The notes: a model not told the origin generated them from the letters alone. A DNA stretch of 64,000 nt from Angiostrongylus vasorum (GCA_018806985.1 JADANN010000389.1:1054001-1118000), one strand, 5' to 3'; shown: positions 1-11,769, counted from the stretch's first letter. Made by a program: numbers and translations.

Positions 1-56
1 TATAAAGATTTCAATGAATTGACGTTTTTTTCGGCACGTTCGTCGTCTTCAGAGCC
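1..56 (-). repeat. Penelope-like 3' tail fragment
   Basis: Read on the - strand this stretch has CTCTGAAGA, a short GC-rich hairpin-like segment, then GCCGAAA and ACGTC and an A/T-rich end. The same arrangement closes the Penelope-like element at 9649-9715. No nuclease domain is visible next to it, so it is probably a solo tail or the end of an element extending left of the window. The link to Penelope elements is inference from that shared tail. Confidence 0.4.
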
Positions 57-613
57 GCAACACTTCGATTATCCTCAACATTTCGTCGTCTCGATGTGGG
101 ATCGAATCGACTCGAATCCAATAAAATGGAGCGCCACTCGAATGAAGTAGCTTCACTCGGCAGTGTTCCTTGACTTTTTTTTGCACAAGGATAGATCTTG
201 GTCCAAATTTTAACGTCTGCAGAAACAGCAGAGAAACGGCGACCAGCTGGTTAAAGATCCACTTGGAAGTCCTAATTCTTAATACTTCGGCATTTCCCTC
301 ATTGATCGATTAGGAATCGCACCAATCGCACTCTAGTGCAACCAGAATTCTTCAAGGTTTGCTCAGAACAAAATGTTCACATTACACTTAACCCTAAGGC
401 GCATTTCAACGAAGGCATTTGGAATAGAAACCGACGAAAACTGCCCAGATCAACAACGTCATCCCGCCCTGTACGGCAAGATTTTGAAAACTAGGTAGTC
501 ATTGCTGAACATGCAGCTCAAGGAACCTTTTAGAGAGAAATTGTAGGGAGATTATATTTGCTCGATCTCCAAAGAACAACATAATGTCAGCTCTAGCACG
601 TCGTAAGATCTTA
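57..613. other. no recognisable gene
   Basis: No open frame with recognisable protein content and no repeat that I can match elsewhere in the window. The long - strand frame at 499-894 is an antisense reading of the neighbouring SINE-A copy. Confidence 0.5.
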
Positions 614-898
614 AAGGATAAAGGATAAAGCTCTCGGCGTTGATCAATCCCCTGCTGGATGCGCCATGCATTCGACTTCAATAAGTATTGTTGGAAGTGA
701 TTGAATGCATATCTGACCTGTACAATGACTCGCGGTGGCCTCCGATGTATCGAGCCAGTGCTGTTATCTTCGCAGACAAGTCTGGTACCAATTCGCCGAC
801 CCCGCAGGTATGAAAAGCTTGGTGAGCCACGGGCGCAGGGGATCGATCCCATGTGTGTATTGCAGAGCACCTCCGACCACTGCGCCATCCGCACTCCT
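614..898 (-). repeat. SINE-A copy
   Basis: tRNA-derived short element in reverse orientation. Read on the - strand it begins with a tRNA-like head (GCGCAGTGGTCGGAGG then a B-box-like GGATCGATCCC), continues through a body containing the CCACCGCGAGTCATTGTAC-type block and the palindromic ATGCATTCAATCAC segment, and ends in GAGCTTTATCC repeats (614-632 on the + strand as AAGGATAAAG units). At least ten copies of the same layout lie in this window. Confidence 0.75.
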
Positions 899-1199
899 GT
901 CGTAAGATCTTAGCATTTCTAATTAGTTAAACTATTCGTATCATCTAGTTTAGCTGTAGATTACGAAAGCATAAATCGTTATGCATTTGTTGCTTGTTAC
1001 TCGGTTCTATTTTTAGTGATTGGATTTGTGTCTCGAGGAGCGTAGTGACTAAAGCTCTCATGCAATAATATACACATGGCCGCTGGCTCGACCCTTCCCG
1101 AGCAATCCAAGACTCCAACTCCACAGAAGCTGCCAAATTAGCACCAGCCTTGACTCCTTTCGGCCAATAAGAGCCGGCAACTGATTTTGGTAAAGAACT
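899..1199. other. no recognisable gene
   Basis: Nothing beyond short chance frames. Weak similarity to the head of SINE-B may start near 1080 but is too eroded to place. Confidence 0.4.
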
Positions 1200-1395
1200 G
1201 TTAACGCCATAACACGGCTATCCCAGAACCCCCAATGAGAATGGACTTGGAGAGCTTTTGACGAAATTCATAAAGAAGACGAAAAATTCTCAACTGTAGC
1301 TAAACTCGTCCTACAGATCCGAAGACGTTCGTGGTTAACATGTGCGAGACAACGAACCAAATCAATGACGTGTTGGGATCCGCACAATTTCAGAG
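1200..1395 (+). repeat. SINE-B fragment
   Basis: Body of the SINE-B family: CGGCTATCCCAGAAC, then ATTCATAAAGAAGACGAAAA, then the terminal block GTTGGGATCCGCACA. The same blocks occur in order at 5795-6175, 54550-54836 and 63445-63815. The tRNA-like head is missing or eroded. Confidence 0.55.
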
Positions 1396-2020
1396 GGTTG
1401 GTTATACAAATGAAATAAATCGCCCTTCTTTCTTTGGTGTCCCGCTCTTAGTTCGCCTTTCTTTAGTTTTTTTTTACTTTCTGTTATCATTCCTTGCTTG
1501 TTATAATTCCGAACCTTTCTTCATTTACTGATAGATTATAACACTGTGGTTTTTCCTATAATCCTTTCTGGTTCTTATCATCATGCCTTCACGGCTTCAT
1601 TGACTTCGTCAAGCTTATGACCAACTTCGTTTAGACGACAGTGCACGTCACATCGAGGGCATTCGGCTAACCACTTCCAAAAATTTGATTTCTCACGACC
1701 CGTAGTTCGTGATCATTTCTTTACACTTAGGTTATTGTCAATCACGAGGTGTTATGAGTGTGCAGATGATCTACTGTCGAACAGCAATAGAATCCGACTT
1801 CCAGAACTCGACGAGGGTTCTCACATAGCATTTTGTGGCGCGTCCTACATCAACGACTCTAACCGCTTCCGAGTAGAGAGGCATAATGGTACCTGGTAGT
1901 ATTTGTATTAAAGTAAAGGATAGGTTGTGATGAGCGTACCATACTTCTCATTCGATATGAAACCGGAATCACAGGAGATTATGCAAAAACTACATAATTT
2001 TCGCACTTATTTGCGAACTA
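1396..2020. other. no recognisable gene
   Basis: A/T-rich intergenic sequence with no supported feature. Confidence 0.4.
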
Positions 2021-2310
2021 TGAGGCTCGTGAAGCACAGTGGTTAGGGTGTCCTGCAATGCACGTAGGATCGACCCCACGCCCCAGGCTCCCATAGCCTT
2101 CCATCCCTCCGGGGCCGGAGAACTGATACCAGACCTCGCTTGGAGGATTGCATCACTGGCCCGATACATCGGTAGGCCACCGCGAGTCATTGTAAAGGCC
2201 AGATATGCGTTCAATCACCTCCAACGATGCTTGATGAAGTCGAATGAATAGAGCATCCTTCAGTGATTAATCAACGTCAAGAGCGATATCATATTTTCCT
2301 TTTATTTCCG
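2021..2310 (+). repeat. SINE-A copy
   Basis: Forward copy: head near AAGCACAGTGGTTAGGGTG, B-box-like AGGATCGACCCC, body CATCCCTCCGGGGCCGGAGA and AGGCCACCGCGAGTCATTG, then the ATTCAATCACCTCCAACGAT block and a T-rich end. Diverged from the other copies by many point changes. Confidence 0.75.
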
Positions 2311-2372
2311 AATTACCATGAAGACGATCTTTTTTTTTCTGGTTATTTATTTCCCACTTACTGCTTCATTAA

Positions 2373-2434
2373 GTTGTTGTTGTAATTGTTGTAATGGTTG
2401 TAATAGTTGTTGTAATTAAGTTGTAATGGTTGTT
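2373..2434. repeat. GTT/AAT-rich microsatellite
   Basis: Imperfect run of GTTGTTGTAATG-like units directly after a T-rich SINE-A tail. Confidence 0.7.
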
Positions 2435-2445
2435 TTGAAGTTATC

Positions 2446-4005
2446 ATAATTTAGTAGCACCGCCAATCAAGTAGTACTAACACAATTGCACTTCAGTAAG
2501 GAAGAAGAGACCCACCTAGCAGACGCGTTGTCGTCGATGACATTACGATTAGTGAGAGCGAGGCATTGGAATGAGATGCAAGATGTGGTGATTCCGTCCC
2601 TAGGCCGTCGCCTATCGGAAAAAAAACTGAAATTCAGCGAATATGCATCTGTTTTCTGGAAAAAGGAACTGCAGTGGCTATGTTGTTAGAACGACAGAGT
2701 GCGACCAAATGGGAGGAATGGAGTTGGAGAAGACCAAACTTGGCATGAAATATCTCCAGGGACGCGACAACTCATAAAAAACACACTCACTGGTGAAGCT
2801 CGGACGGCATTCAGTGATGCACGTTCAATGCTCTTCAAAGACATTGTTTGTTGTTTGCTTGTCATTCGCTGATAAACCCTTGGCATAGAAAGAGGTTCCA
2901 CGAGGTTACGGCTCATATACGACTAGCCATAGTGATGATGGCAAACGCGTCAGTTTAAAAACCAGCTGAGAGCAATATATCGCATACATTATTCAGATTG
3001 TCGTTAAAAAAAAACAGGAATTATCGACAACCAGAACCTTTAAGAAATCGGGACTTAACAACATCTAAAGAAGCGAGGAAAACCCGTACGATTGAATTTT
3101 AAATGGGAGGAACAGGAAAAATGAATCCAGCACAGATTCTTTGCTTTGTCCATGTGCAGCTTTGGTATATAGACAGAATAACCAAAAAATCCCACTAAAT
3201 GGAACTCAGGACCGTTCTTAGGATTAGATATCTTCCTCGGCGTCAACAAATAAGCAAGTATTCAGCAGCAATATTACGACGTGGTTTGAGAAAGGGTTTC
3301 CATCACTTGTTCAGAAACTTCACCTCCTACAGCGGAACGTTGTTGGTGATTTAAAAAGCTCTGAGATTCAAAAAATTTACATCAGAATTATAACACAAGC
3401 ACCGATTGAAACCTCGTCAGCCACAACCTTTCCTATTGTACGTACATTTGGTACCAGTAGTTGTGTATCATAGCACCAAGTGCAACTTGTCTCCTTAGTC
3501 GATATATCTTGTGACAAACGACAATGTGGAGACAGAAGTAAGGAAATCTATCAAATCTCTCATACTTTCTTCTAGACGCTTTTGTTAACATCTTGATGCA
3601 AGTGAGATTCAGAAGAACGAAAGCAACGACCATACAATTTTAACGAGAATTTGGTAAAGTTCTATTTATGATAGCCTCTTCTGTGTAAAATTGTTAGCTG
3701 CAGTTCAGCCGTGTGTGGCAGTCTGCTACATGAAGGTGCGCAGCATTTGCAAATCACAAGATTAACGTGACTATTTATTTGTACAGAACACTTTTGAAAA
3801 CCCGAATCTGCTTCAAAGTACCTGTAACTTCGACGTAATTTCGTCGAGACCACGAGTTCTTTTTAGAAGGAAAGTGGAATATTGTGCGATTGATTATAAC
3901 GGATACGGCACAATATTAAAATACTTTTCTTCTGTCAGTCAAATCATTGTATCTGTAGGTACTCTAAATTCACTGGCTTTTTCCTTTTATATCATGACCT
4001 GTTTT
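2446..4005. other. unassigned stretch with a short ORF
   Basis: A + strand frame at 2486-2689 (67 codons) begins MHFSKEEETHLADALSS and has a protein-like composition, but it has no recognisable domain, no clear splice partners and an overlapping open frame on the other strand. I cannot assign it. The remainder of the stretch shows nothing I recognise. Confidence 0.25.
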
Positions 4006-4009
4006 CACA

Positions 4010-4345
4010 TCTGCTATGTGGACCATAACACTTCATGCATTCGATTCGTTTCTTTTCACCCATCATCCAAGAAGCTCTTCGAATTTTCCATGCATGGGTT
4101 CTGCTACTACATCAGCATTATCTATATGAATTTCGTTTATTGCTTTCCGAAGGGATTTTCTTCGGAGTTCTGGTCCTGGGATAGTCGGGCTATAGCTTTC
4201 CCAATTGGACTGCAGATAGTGAACTGTTTCCAGGTAAGTTTGGTAGCAATCTCCCGACACAGGAGATATGCAAGGCTTAGTGAGCAAGGGGCAGGATAAA
4301 ATTAGAACGTGTGTCCATGTTGGAGCGGCATCAATACCACTGCGC
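4010..4345 (-). repeat. SINE-B copy
   Basis: Reverse copy. The order on the + strand is the terminal block CATTCGATTCGTTTC, the TCTTCGAATTTTCC block, then the CCCGACACAGGAG region and a head ending in CACTGCGCCACCCGCG. An apparent 141-codon ORF at 3874-4299 runs through it and is an artefact. Confidence 0.6.
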
Positions 4346-5794
4346 CACCCGCGCGCTGGCTCTTTGTGTATAGATAAATTCAGATTGACCAGTTTGCGCT
4401 AGTTTACTTGCAGCGACGGAAAAGGATATGATGGGTTAAGAAGCATAGAGCAATGTGAAGACAGCTGAATCGTCAGTTTTCATCGGAAGTGTGGAGCTTA
4501 CGCTTGATCATGAACATAGCAGCTTTGAGGAAAATGTTTCGGAAAATGAGTGGCACGTAAAAGGGGTCAACATCAGTGAAGGTGTCTGGTTATATAAAAG
4601 GGACGTTCTTCAAGTGTTATTCAAAATGATCAGCTTTGAAGGGAGAATTTTAGAAAATGCGCGCCAGGTATAAGGGGTCTCATCAACAGAGATGTTGATT
4701 AAACGGAGAAGACATTCTTCAAGTGTTGTGCAAGATGTGAAAGATAAACACCACATACAGCCTCAACACGGAAACAACAGCAATTTTTATTAAGTTAAAC
4801 ACAAGGAGCCAAAAAAGCACCATTATTGAATGGTACAGTCATCAGTAGAGCTTATGTACTAGTTGAAGAGGCATAAGCTTGATCTCATAGGACCCGGGCG
4901 CACATTATTCATTCAGATTTATTGCTTCTGATGTTTTGATTGACTTCAGGGATTCACTAAATCTGTGACTGAAAATGCGACACCGGTGCCGACCGCTGCA
5001 TATTTTTTTGACTTAAGGTTTAAGAAAAAGTCAAAATGCCGCTACCATTTTCGTGCATTACATAACCATCTTGACGAAACACGGCCTATGAGAAATGCGT
5101 AACGATTGATTCAAAAGTCGCTTCGCGGCACAGTAGGTCTGAGTGTAAATCAGGACTTCGCGAGTTCAATTTGATAAAAAATAGACCGTAATGATCGAAA
5201 CACGAACTAAATGGAACGTCTTTGGTTCGACGACGAGTACCAGGTTTGTTTAGAAAAACATGCGCCGTTACCGCAAAGTCAAACCACTGCTACTGATGAA
5301 GAAGTGAGAACGGCTTAGTAGAATTATCCCTGGATTCTAAAAGTAATAAACTTGACTACCATTAAATGGCATTCATGAAAGAGATAAAGGCCTAAAGTGG
5401 TAGCTCAGCCTAAGGCAATTAACCGGATGAAAAAAGTGCTGTGGTCGGCCCAAAGCATGAATTTGGGTAATATGCACGTAATATGTATAAAAGAAGAAAA
5501 AAAGGTATGTAGAGAGTAGTGGAGCAACTGCTGGATTTGCCGGTCTTTCGTCGTAATCTACTAATCTCACGCACTATTTGAAAATGACGCGCTCACTCTC
5601 CATCCGACCCCATTTAATAGAAGACGGATTTCATTGCGTCTCTTCTAGCTTACCTCATAAACTTAATTCTCTAGGTTCGACAGGATTTCTAGAATTGTTA
5701 ACAGATTTTTTTACTCTGTTTGTGAAGTTCTAGATACATTTTTGCGGAGCGAATCTTGCAAACACTAATGTGTCCATAATTTCATAGCCATAGG
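4346..5794. other. no recognisable gene
   Basis: Contains a short imperfect direct repeat around 4560-4740 (units with GAC[A/G]TTCTTCAAGTGTT at 4602 and 4708) but no supported coding sequence. Confidence 0.4.
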
Positions 5795-6175
5795 GTCACA
5801 TACGCGGAGGCAGGTATCGCAATGTAGTAGTGCCGTTCATCAGAATCAACGGTTCTGGTTTGGAGCTTCGTCGGGCTCACCGAGCCTTTCACCTCTCCGG
5901 AATAGGGAAATTGCTACCAGACTATCTATGAGGAGTTCACTCCTTGAAATCCATGTGGATAGCTCTGCTCGACTCTCCCAGAACTCCAGGAAGACTTGAC
6001 TCATCCAGCATTCAATAACATTCATAAAAGAAGGCTACAGTCCTCAAGCAGCAGCCAAACTCCACGCGAAAAGTTCGGAGACTCCCGTGAGTAATGGATG
6101 CGATGAAGCGAATCGAATACGAGAAGTGCTGGGACCCATACAGGAGATGTGAGGACGAGGCGTGCAAAATATAAT
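5795..6175 (+). repeat. SINE-B copy
   Basis: Near full-length forward copy: head around 5810-5850, GGGCTCACCGAGCCTTTCAC, CTCTGCTCGACTCTCCCAG, ATTCATAAAAGAAGGC, CCTCAAGCAGCAGCC, and the terminal block GAGAAGTGCTGGGACCC. Confidence 0.65.
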
Positions 6176-6742
6176 TTGAAAGATCATGTATTTTAGTGAT
6201 TAAAAAGCGTTTTAAATGATCCAAGACCCACGTAGCAAAAGCCTTACTGCCTGTTTTCTAAGTATTGCTGTCACTTTCATTATGACTAGCAATGCCGCTT
6301 ATTTTGCCACTTATTTTTAATTATTGCACAACGTAATCGATGAAAAATTTCTTCATACAACGAGAAAAAAAGTGTTGTGAACTTTCACGGTAAAACGAGA
6401 TGGTGGAGGCGCGTAGTTCGACCTGGGGAATAGGGCGACACGAGGTATGAAGTGTTGACGAACGGAATGTCGCCGGAACATAAAAGCAAGGGCGCTGAAG
6501 CATTCGAGCATTACTAACTTGTCGGAAACACCAAACTCACAGCTAAGACGATATGGCAGGTGTTCTTCTACAGTGCTTGTGCAACAGCAAGATGTGATGA
6601 TGTTCGAATTTTGGGGCAAGAATTGTCATTTACCAAGAGTCGCTAGCGGCGTGACATTAACATTACATTAAAAAAACCAGTAATTGAGTTCTCAAGAATA
6701 AATCACAGATTCCCAACAGAAATCTTCCAACGTCCAGAAATT
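6176..6742. other. no recognisable gene
   Basis: No repeat or gene recognised. Confidence 0.35.
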
Positions 6743-6994
6743 TGAAAAAGGATAAAGAATAGAGCATATGCCGCTGATCAATCCCTAAGGAGTGCGCCAC
6801 GCATTCATCTTTATTAAGCATCGTTAGAGGTGATTGAATGGCATATATGGCCTATATAATGATTTGCGGTGGCCCACCGATGTATTAACTCGCTGCTGCT
6901 ATCCTTCTCAGACGTATCGGTTTGACGGGACGCGTGATCGAAACAGCGACCATGTGAGCATTGCAGGGCACATCTTGCTATTCCGGTACACACT
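6743..6994 (-). repeat. SINE-A copy, eroded
   Basis: Reverse copy recognisable by AAAGGATAAAGAATAG, TGATCAATCCCTAAGG, GGTGATTGAATG and TTGCGGTGGCCCACCGATG. The head is strongly diverged. Confidence 0.6.
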
Positions 6995-7164
6995 CCTCCA
7001 AAAGTTTAATATGACTGCTAATAGGTATATTTGGAGAAGTTCCACTAGACGAAACGCTTTGCAAATGGTAGTCACCATCGTTTTTGATTCGCCAACGTCG
7101 CCGCATTGTCACGTTGTAAGACTAGTTGCTTCAACAAGAAGAAAACCTGACACGACATCGTTAA

Positions 7165-7205
7165 AGGCTTCTCAACTAAGGTGTGGGCTTGTGCCCTCAT
7201 CAGTA
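7165..7205 (-). repeat. hammerhead-like CTGATGA motif
   Basis: On the - strand: CTGATGAGGGCACAAGCCC, that is CTGATGA followed by a perfect GGGC/GCCC hairpin with loop ACAA. The expected GAAA box after the hairpin is replaced by ACAC. Similar tails close Penelope-like sequences elsewhere in the window, so this may be another tail remnant. Confidence 0.35.
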
Positions 7206-7320
7206 TAATACAGAAATGATGGAAGATTATTCTACGTTGATTTGTATATTCAATTTCATAGTGGCTCGCGTGGCGCAGTGGTCGGAGGCACCTTAGAATA
7301 CAAAAGTTAAAGGTCACCGT

Positions 7321-7840
7321 GTTAGGAGGCATAACTCTCCCCGATGACGCGCGCTCGCTATTAGAATTGGGTCCAAGTTTCTCACCAGCGCAACCCATTT
7401 CTAAAGAAACCTTGCGTAGGATCGCGTGTACGAGCTCCAAGATCGACTCCGCAGTAAAACTAGGATTGAAACACGAAATAAAAAGGAACAACGAGAAGTA
7501 GGGGCACTATCACTACCTCCATTTCCTGGGTTATTCTTTAGACAGCAAGACCCAAACGACGAAGTCGATATAAAATTTCTTATATTTTCGAGCAAACTCT
7601 CAAAGTCCTTAACCACTATCGCGCAAGAATGTTTACTTCGAACCTTACAGCAGCGCAGAAATCTGGTATGCGACAGGTTCGAGAGCTAATAAAATCAAAG
7701 ACTATTAGGCAATCAAATAGTGATAAGGGTGGAGAGTTTGTAGTAATTCCTCGCCAGTTAGATGCCTATATAAAGGAAAAACATCTTGAGGACGCATCTC
7801 TTTATCGCGCATCAACTGAAAAGGAATTCAGAAGTCAAAA
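7321..7840 (+). pseudogene. Penelope polyprotein, N-terminal part (frameshifted)
   Basis: Starts with GGITLPDDARSLLELGPSF and then shifts frame into a segment ending in LTAAQKSGMRQVRELIKSK and DKGGEFVVIPRQLDAY. In Penelope-like proteins a region of this type precedes the reverse transcriptase. At least two frame changes (near 7500 and near 7840) interrupt it. Type fits an inactive copy; the host genome would not keep this as a gene. Confidence 0.6.
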
Positions 7841-8628
7841 ATCGGAAACTGAACAACGAATGGGTCAAAATGGCAAGCGCAGCAGGTTTAAAACCAGCAG
7901 ACATTTCGCATCTTAAGATCGAAGTACCGACATGTCCCGTCTTATACTTACTTATCAAAACCCATGAGTTAAGATCCGCTGATGATCTGGCGTCCACCGA
8001 CCCCTCCACCTTTAAAGTTAGACCCATCATCAATTGTGTAGACGGGCCTACGGATAGAATTGCTTGGTTTACAAATCTAATTCTGAACCAGATGCTTAAG
8101 CACATACCAGCCCATCTAATGAACAGCCAGATATTCCTGGATCGTCTACGTAACGTCCGACTTAACAGCGCTTATGTGATAGAGTCCCTCGACGTCACCG
8201 CCCTCTATGCAAACGTGTCGAATGATTCCGCTATGCAAGCCATACTCGAACTCCTTATACAACGCGAAGGAGCAATTAACACGTATGGCTTTTCGACTCA
8301 GCAGATTATGGTCGTCTTAAAGGTCTGTTTAAGCTGCTTGATCTTCAGATGGTCTGGGAAATATTACGCGCAAATTAGAGGGTTGACAATGGGAGAGCGA
8401 CTGGCACCAACCCTTGCCGTTGTCTTTATGTCTAATGTGGAAGCACCAGTAATCGATCTCAGGCCATCACTCTACTGTAGGTATATAGATGACTGTTTTG
8501 TCCTTTGCTCAACACAAGAGGAGATGGACAAATCCTTTGAGTTATTGAACGAACAGTCAGAGTACATAAAATTTACCCGTGGGAAACCGAAAGAAAACTG
8601 GCTTCCATTTTTTAAACGTTCAAATTAA
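7841..8628 (+). pseudogene. Penelope reverse transcriptase
   Basis: About 260 codons with LNNEWVKMASAAGLKPADIS, PVLYLLIKTH, the conserved FKVRPIINCVDGP, SLDVTALYANV, QIRGLTMGERLAPTLAVVF and the active-site YIDD at about 8486-8497. The first catalytic Asp (SLDVTAL) and the DD pair are intact. The frame is lost after WLPFF because a run of six T at 8608-8613 is one base longer than expected; removing one T in thought continues into FLNVQI, the usual next block of this family. Sense-strand RNA-dependent DNA polymerase of the element; no host function implied. Confidence 0.8.
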
Positions 8629-9447
8629 CCTATCCGAAAACGGCTAATCACAAAATGGTGTCGAGAGCCAAGCAGTAAGAATATAGTGGTTCATTACCTC
8701 TCCTCTCATACCTCACACACTTAAAGGACGCTTATAAGAAATATGTTTCGAACTGCCACCAGAGTGTGCATAGGTAGAGAGCAGAGGGAAGAATCCTCGA
8801 AACTGGAGCGCCAAATAGCCATTTCAAATGGTTGCGAAACTGTAGCTTCTCGGCATAGGCATAGAGGAAAAACCACGCCCCAGAGCGATAATTCTAGCGA
8901 AAACAAGGTTCCGTCCCTCTTGTCCTTTATTTCACACGAAATAAGTGCAGCGATAAAACGTTGCTTAATAGGCCGATCTAGAGAATTTCGTAAGAGTGAT
9001 AGAAATACTACAGGACACTCTAAGACGCCAGCTAGTTGGCAACCACCTATATGACCGTCTATGCATGACGAAAAACTGCATAATTTGCCCTAACGGTAGA
9101 GACGGCGATTGCATGAGTTCGGGTACAGTCTATCTGATCTCTTGTAAAGCGTGCGGGGACAAATACGTTGGCGAAACGGGTAGACCGCTCTGCGTCCGCA
9201 TAAAAGAACACCTAGTCGGTAAATCTAAATTAAAACAAAACACTCCACTGGGCGCCATAGGATGCAAGAACACAACGGAGAAGATTTCGAAGTAGGAGCC
9301 ACTATCCTCACGCAGGAATCGAGAACATCAGCGCGTAAAACTCTTGAAGCGTTTTGGATCAATTCCAAAAATTCAAAAATGAACTGCAAGGAGGAGTGTC
9401 TTGTCATCACGCGTGACCTGGCGCCATACCTCAGGCTGTTCAAATGA
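8629..9447 (+). pseudogene. Penelope C-terminal region with GIY-YIG endonuclease
   Basis: A linker with MFRTATRVCIGREQREES and QIAISNGCET leads to NCIICPNGRDGDC and the nuclease core TVYLISCKACGDKYVGETG followed by RPLCVRIKEHL. TVYL corresponds to GIY and KYVG to YIG; the RPLCVRIKEH segment carries the conserved Arg and His. After 9290 the frame shifts by one and continues with NGEDFEVGATIL and LEAFWINS, ending at a stop at 9445-9447. The Cys pairs before the nuclease (CIIC, C at DGDC) resemble a zinc-binding linker seen in these elements. The second, more decayed copy lies at 51195-52200. Confidence 0.75.
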
Positions 9448-9717
9448 CCTGACACAGCCACAGTCACCGCCCTTGTACTGCTCTTGGTGCAGCTGCTATC
9501 CACCAACTGAAGTACTTACAACAAATAAACGGTAGGTATTTAAATGAAGCTGTTTCTTATGCGAATGCAAATTAACTTGTTAAGTTTTATCTGCTAGGGT
9601 TATGAAAGTTTGGCTGAGTAGGTCGTATCTCAATTTGACCTTTCCAGACTCTGAAGAAGGCGAAACCGGCGAAGCGTCAGCTATTGTATCCTAATAAATT
9701 CTTTAATAACAACGTCG

Positions 9718-9983
9718 TGTCTGCTTATTGAACAAACCATCGAACACATGGGATCGACCTTTACACTCTTGAGCCACCAAGCCTCCCACCCCTCCGGGGT
9801 CGACAAGTTGGTAACAGAGTTGCCTGGGAGGATAGCAGCACTGGCTCGATGCATGGGATGACCACTGCGAGGCATTGTAAAGGCCAGATATGCATTCAAT
9901 CACCTCCAACAATACTTATTGAAGTCGAATGCATGGCGCATCCCTTAGGGATTGATTGATGCCGAGAGCTTTATCGTTTTCAT
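9718..9983 (+). repeat. SINE-A copy
   Basis: Forward copy abutting the Penelope 3' end. Clear body (CCCTCCGGGGTCGACAAGTT, GAGGCATTGTAAAGGCCAGA, AATCACCTCCAACAATAC) and GAGAGCTTTATCG end. The head is degraded: B-box-like GGGATCGACC present, A box not obvious. Confidence 0.7.
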
Positions 9984-11769
9984 TCCTTATTGTATATTCA
10001 TCGCTTCATTTGCATAACTTCTGAAGGTTTCATAAATCGTGTGCGACATTTAGAAACAACGTATTACCACAAGAAGTATTGAGGGGCAAGCCATCTTTCT
10101 TTGAATTCTGCATTATGTAACAATTGTAAGAAGAGGCATTGGCTGGTGGTTTCGCATTCTAAACAGAAGTTCTGAATTTATCAGAGGAAATCGATGGTTA
10201 GTCAAATTCAGGTGAGACACGGTATTCGGACGCAAACTGGGCTCTCTCCCACTGTTGGCCAAGAGTGAAAACTCCATTTCAGAAAACAATTTACCAAGAA
10301 AATAGATGGGTAATTCGCCTTTAGAGAGAATATTAGCAGTTTTTAGGGCTACGCACCGCTGGCGATGCAAAAGTTGGACTTTTCCAAACCAATGTGTTGA
10401 GAAATCATCGATCTAGAAGCAGCGGAGGCTCTACTTCGCTCGCCCGTGACCATACCCGTGACCATGTAAATGACCTCTTTTCCCCTGAAAAGTGTATTTT
10501 TCTAGATCCGCTAGATATTTGTCGAACCTGTGAGCTTCCTAGTCGGTCTCGACGTTATGTTTTTTCAACTATATTCTAAAAGCCCGCTCTCACTGATGCC
10601 GAAGTGGTTAAAACGTTACCACTCACGCCTCACCTGCATAGTGTAGAGTTGGTAGATCCTTTGAGAACAAGGTTTTCTGTTGTTTGGTGCCCTTCATTTG
10701 ACTGATGTCTTCTCTGACAGTCCTTAATCTAGTATATGATCAGGAATGTACCGGAACGCTTCACGGATTTGCGGTTCGTAATTCCTAATAAAGTATTCTT
10801 CTTATTCCGAACAAGTCCTCACTTATGTAGACCATCATAACCTGTGGATACCTTAAGTATGTCTAGAATATTGTTGCTGTAAAATCAAAAAAAACAACAA
10901 CCACATTTGTTTCCCGTTGCCTAACGGGCTCTTCATCTGCTTTTTTTCTTCGATTTATTCGTATTACGCTTTCCTTCGTTTTCCTAGGCTCTGGAACTCT
11001 ATGTTTTGTGGCACATAGCGAGAAAGCGAGGAAATAGACACACGAGGGATTCATAGGAATTTTCCACCAATGCGTATGTCATTTCTCCCTTCGCTATCTG
11101 CTACAATCCGACGGAGTATGGCTTTCATGAGATGGTGCGGCTCGTTGATGAGTAGCATCTGATGATTTCGAACATTGCTCGAGCGAAGGTTGAAGAGTGA
11201 TTATGGAAAAAACTGTGTGACATGATTCCGTTGAACCAACGCAGTAGATAGCGGATAATATACGAGAAGATCTAACCCATCAGAACTTCGCCACAGAATC
11301 TTCTTGGCACGAACAGTAGGATAATGATTTCGCTGTTAGCTTGCAATTTTGCTGCTCTCTTGTACGACTCACATATCCCTTGTCCACATGCAGTACGACC
11401 AATTTAAGAACGACTTAATCCACTGTTTTTGAAAACACTTGGAGATCAGAGTTATAAAAGACTGTGCGTTCTGTCGAACCCGAGATATAATCGCCTCTCA
11501 CGGATTATTTTTATCGAGTAAGATGACTGAGAGCTTACGGCACCGAGGGTGGTTTACCGTTGATTCATCGAGGTGTTTTTCTCTGGAATTTTGAGGTTTT
11601 GCTAGGTTATCTTTAGGTCGTTGAAACAAACGATCCCAATGTTTATCAAAAAATGACTAGGCGTATACTAGTTTATTTCTAGTTTGACTTTGCGATGTAA
11701 ATGTCGAAGAAAAACTTGGAACTTTGTGAAAAATTGTGGATGAGTGATAAAACGTAAAAGCATTGCGTT
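9984..11769. other. intergenic stretch, little recognised
   Basis: A - strand frame at 10113-10370 (85 codons, containing GELPIYFLGKLFSEMEFSL) reads like eroded retroelement protein but I cannot name it. A sequence at 10596-10626 (GATGCCGAAGTGGTTAAAA) resembles a tRNA-type A box without a convincing B box. Nothing else supported. Confidence 0.3.

Larger units (their letters stand above)
7320..9715 (+). mobile_element. Penelope-like retroelement with GIY-YIG nuclease
   Basis: One polyprotein-like reading can be followed in order on the + strand across several frames: an N-terminal region with DDARSLLELGPSF (about 7340-7380), the linker DKGGEFVVIP (7715-7745), a reverse transcriptase (7848-8628) with FKVRPIINCVDGP, SLDVTALY and the catalytic YIDD, then a GIY-YIG endonuclease (about 9000-9300). 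Reverse transcriptase joined to a C-terminal GIY-YIG domain is the hallmark of Penelope-like elements. The element ends in a 3' region with CTCTGAAGA...GGCGAAACC and an AATAAA at 9694-9699. Frame changes show that this copy is dead or carries sequencing errors. A SINE-A copy follows directly. Confidence 0.85.

Noticed and set aside
7260..7300. Possible real tRNA gene (GTGGCGCAGTGGTCGGAGG)
   Set aside because: Only an A-box-like head is present; no anticodon arm, T arm or acceptor pairing follows.
9000..9300. Host GIY-YIG nuclease (SLX1-like)
   Set aside because: Lies directly downstream of a Penelope reverse transcriptase and is repeated in decayed form at 51800.
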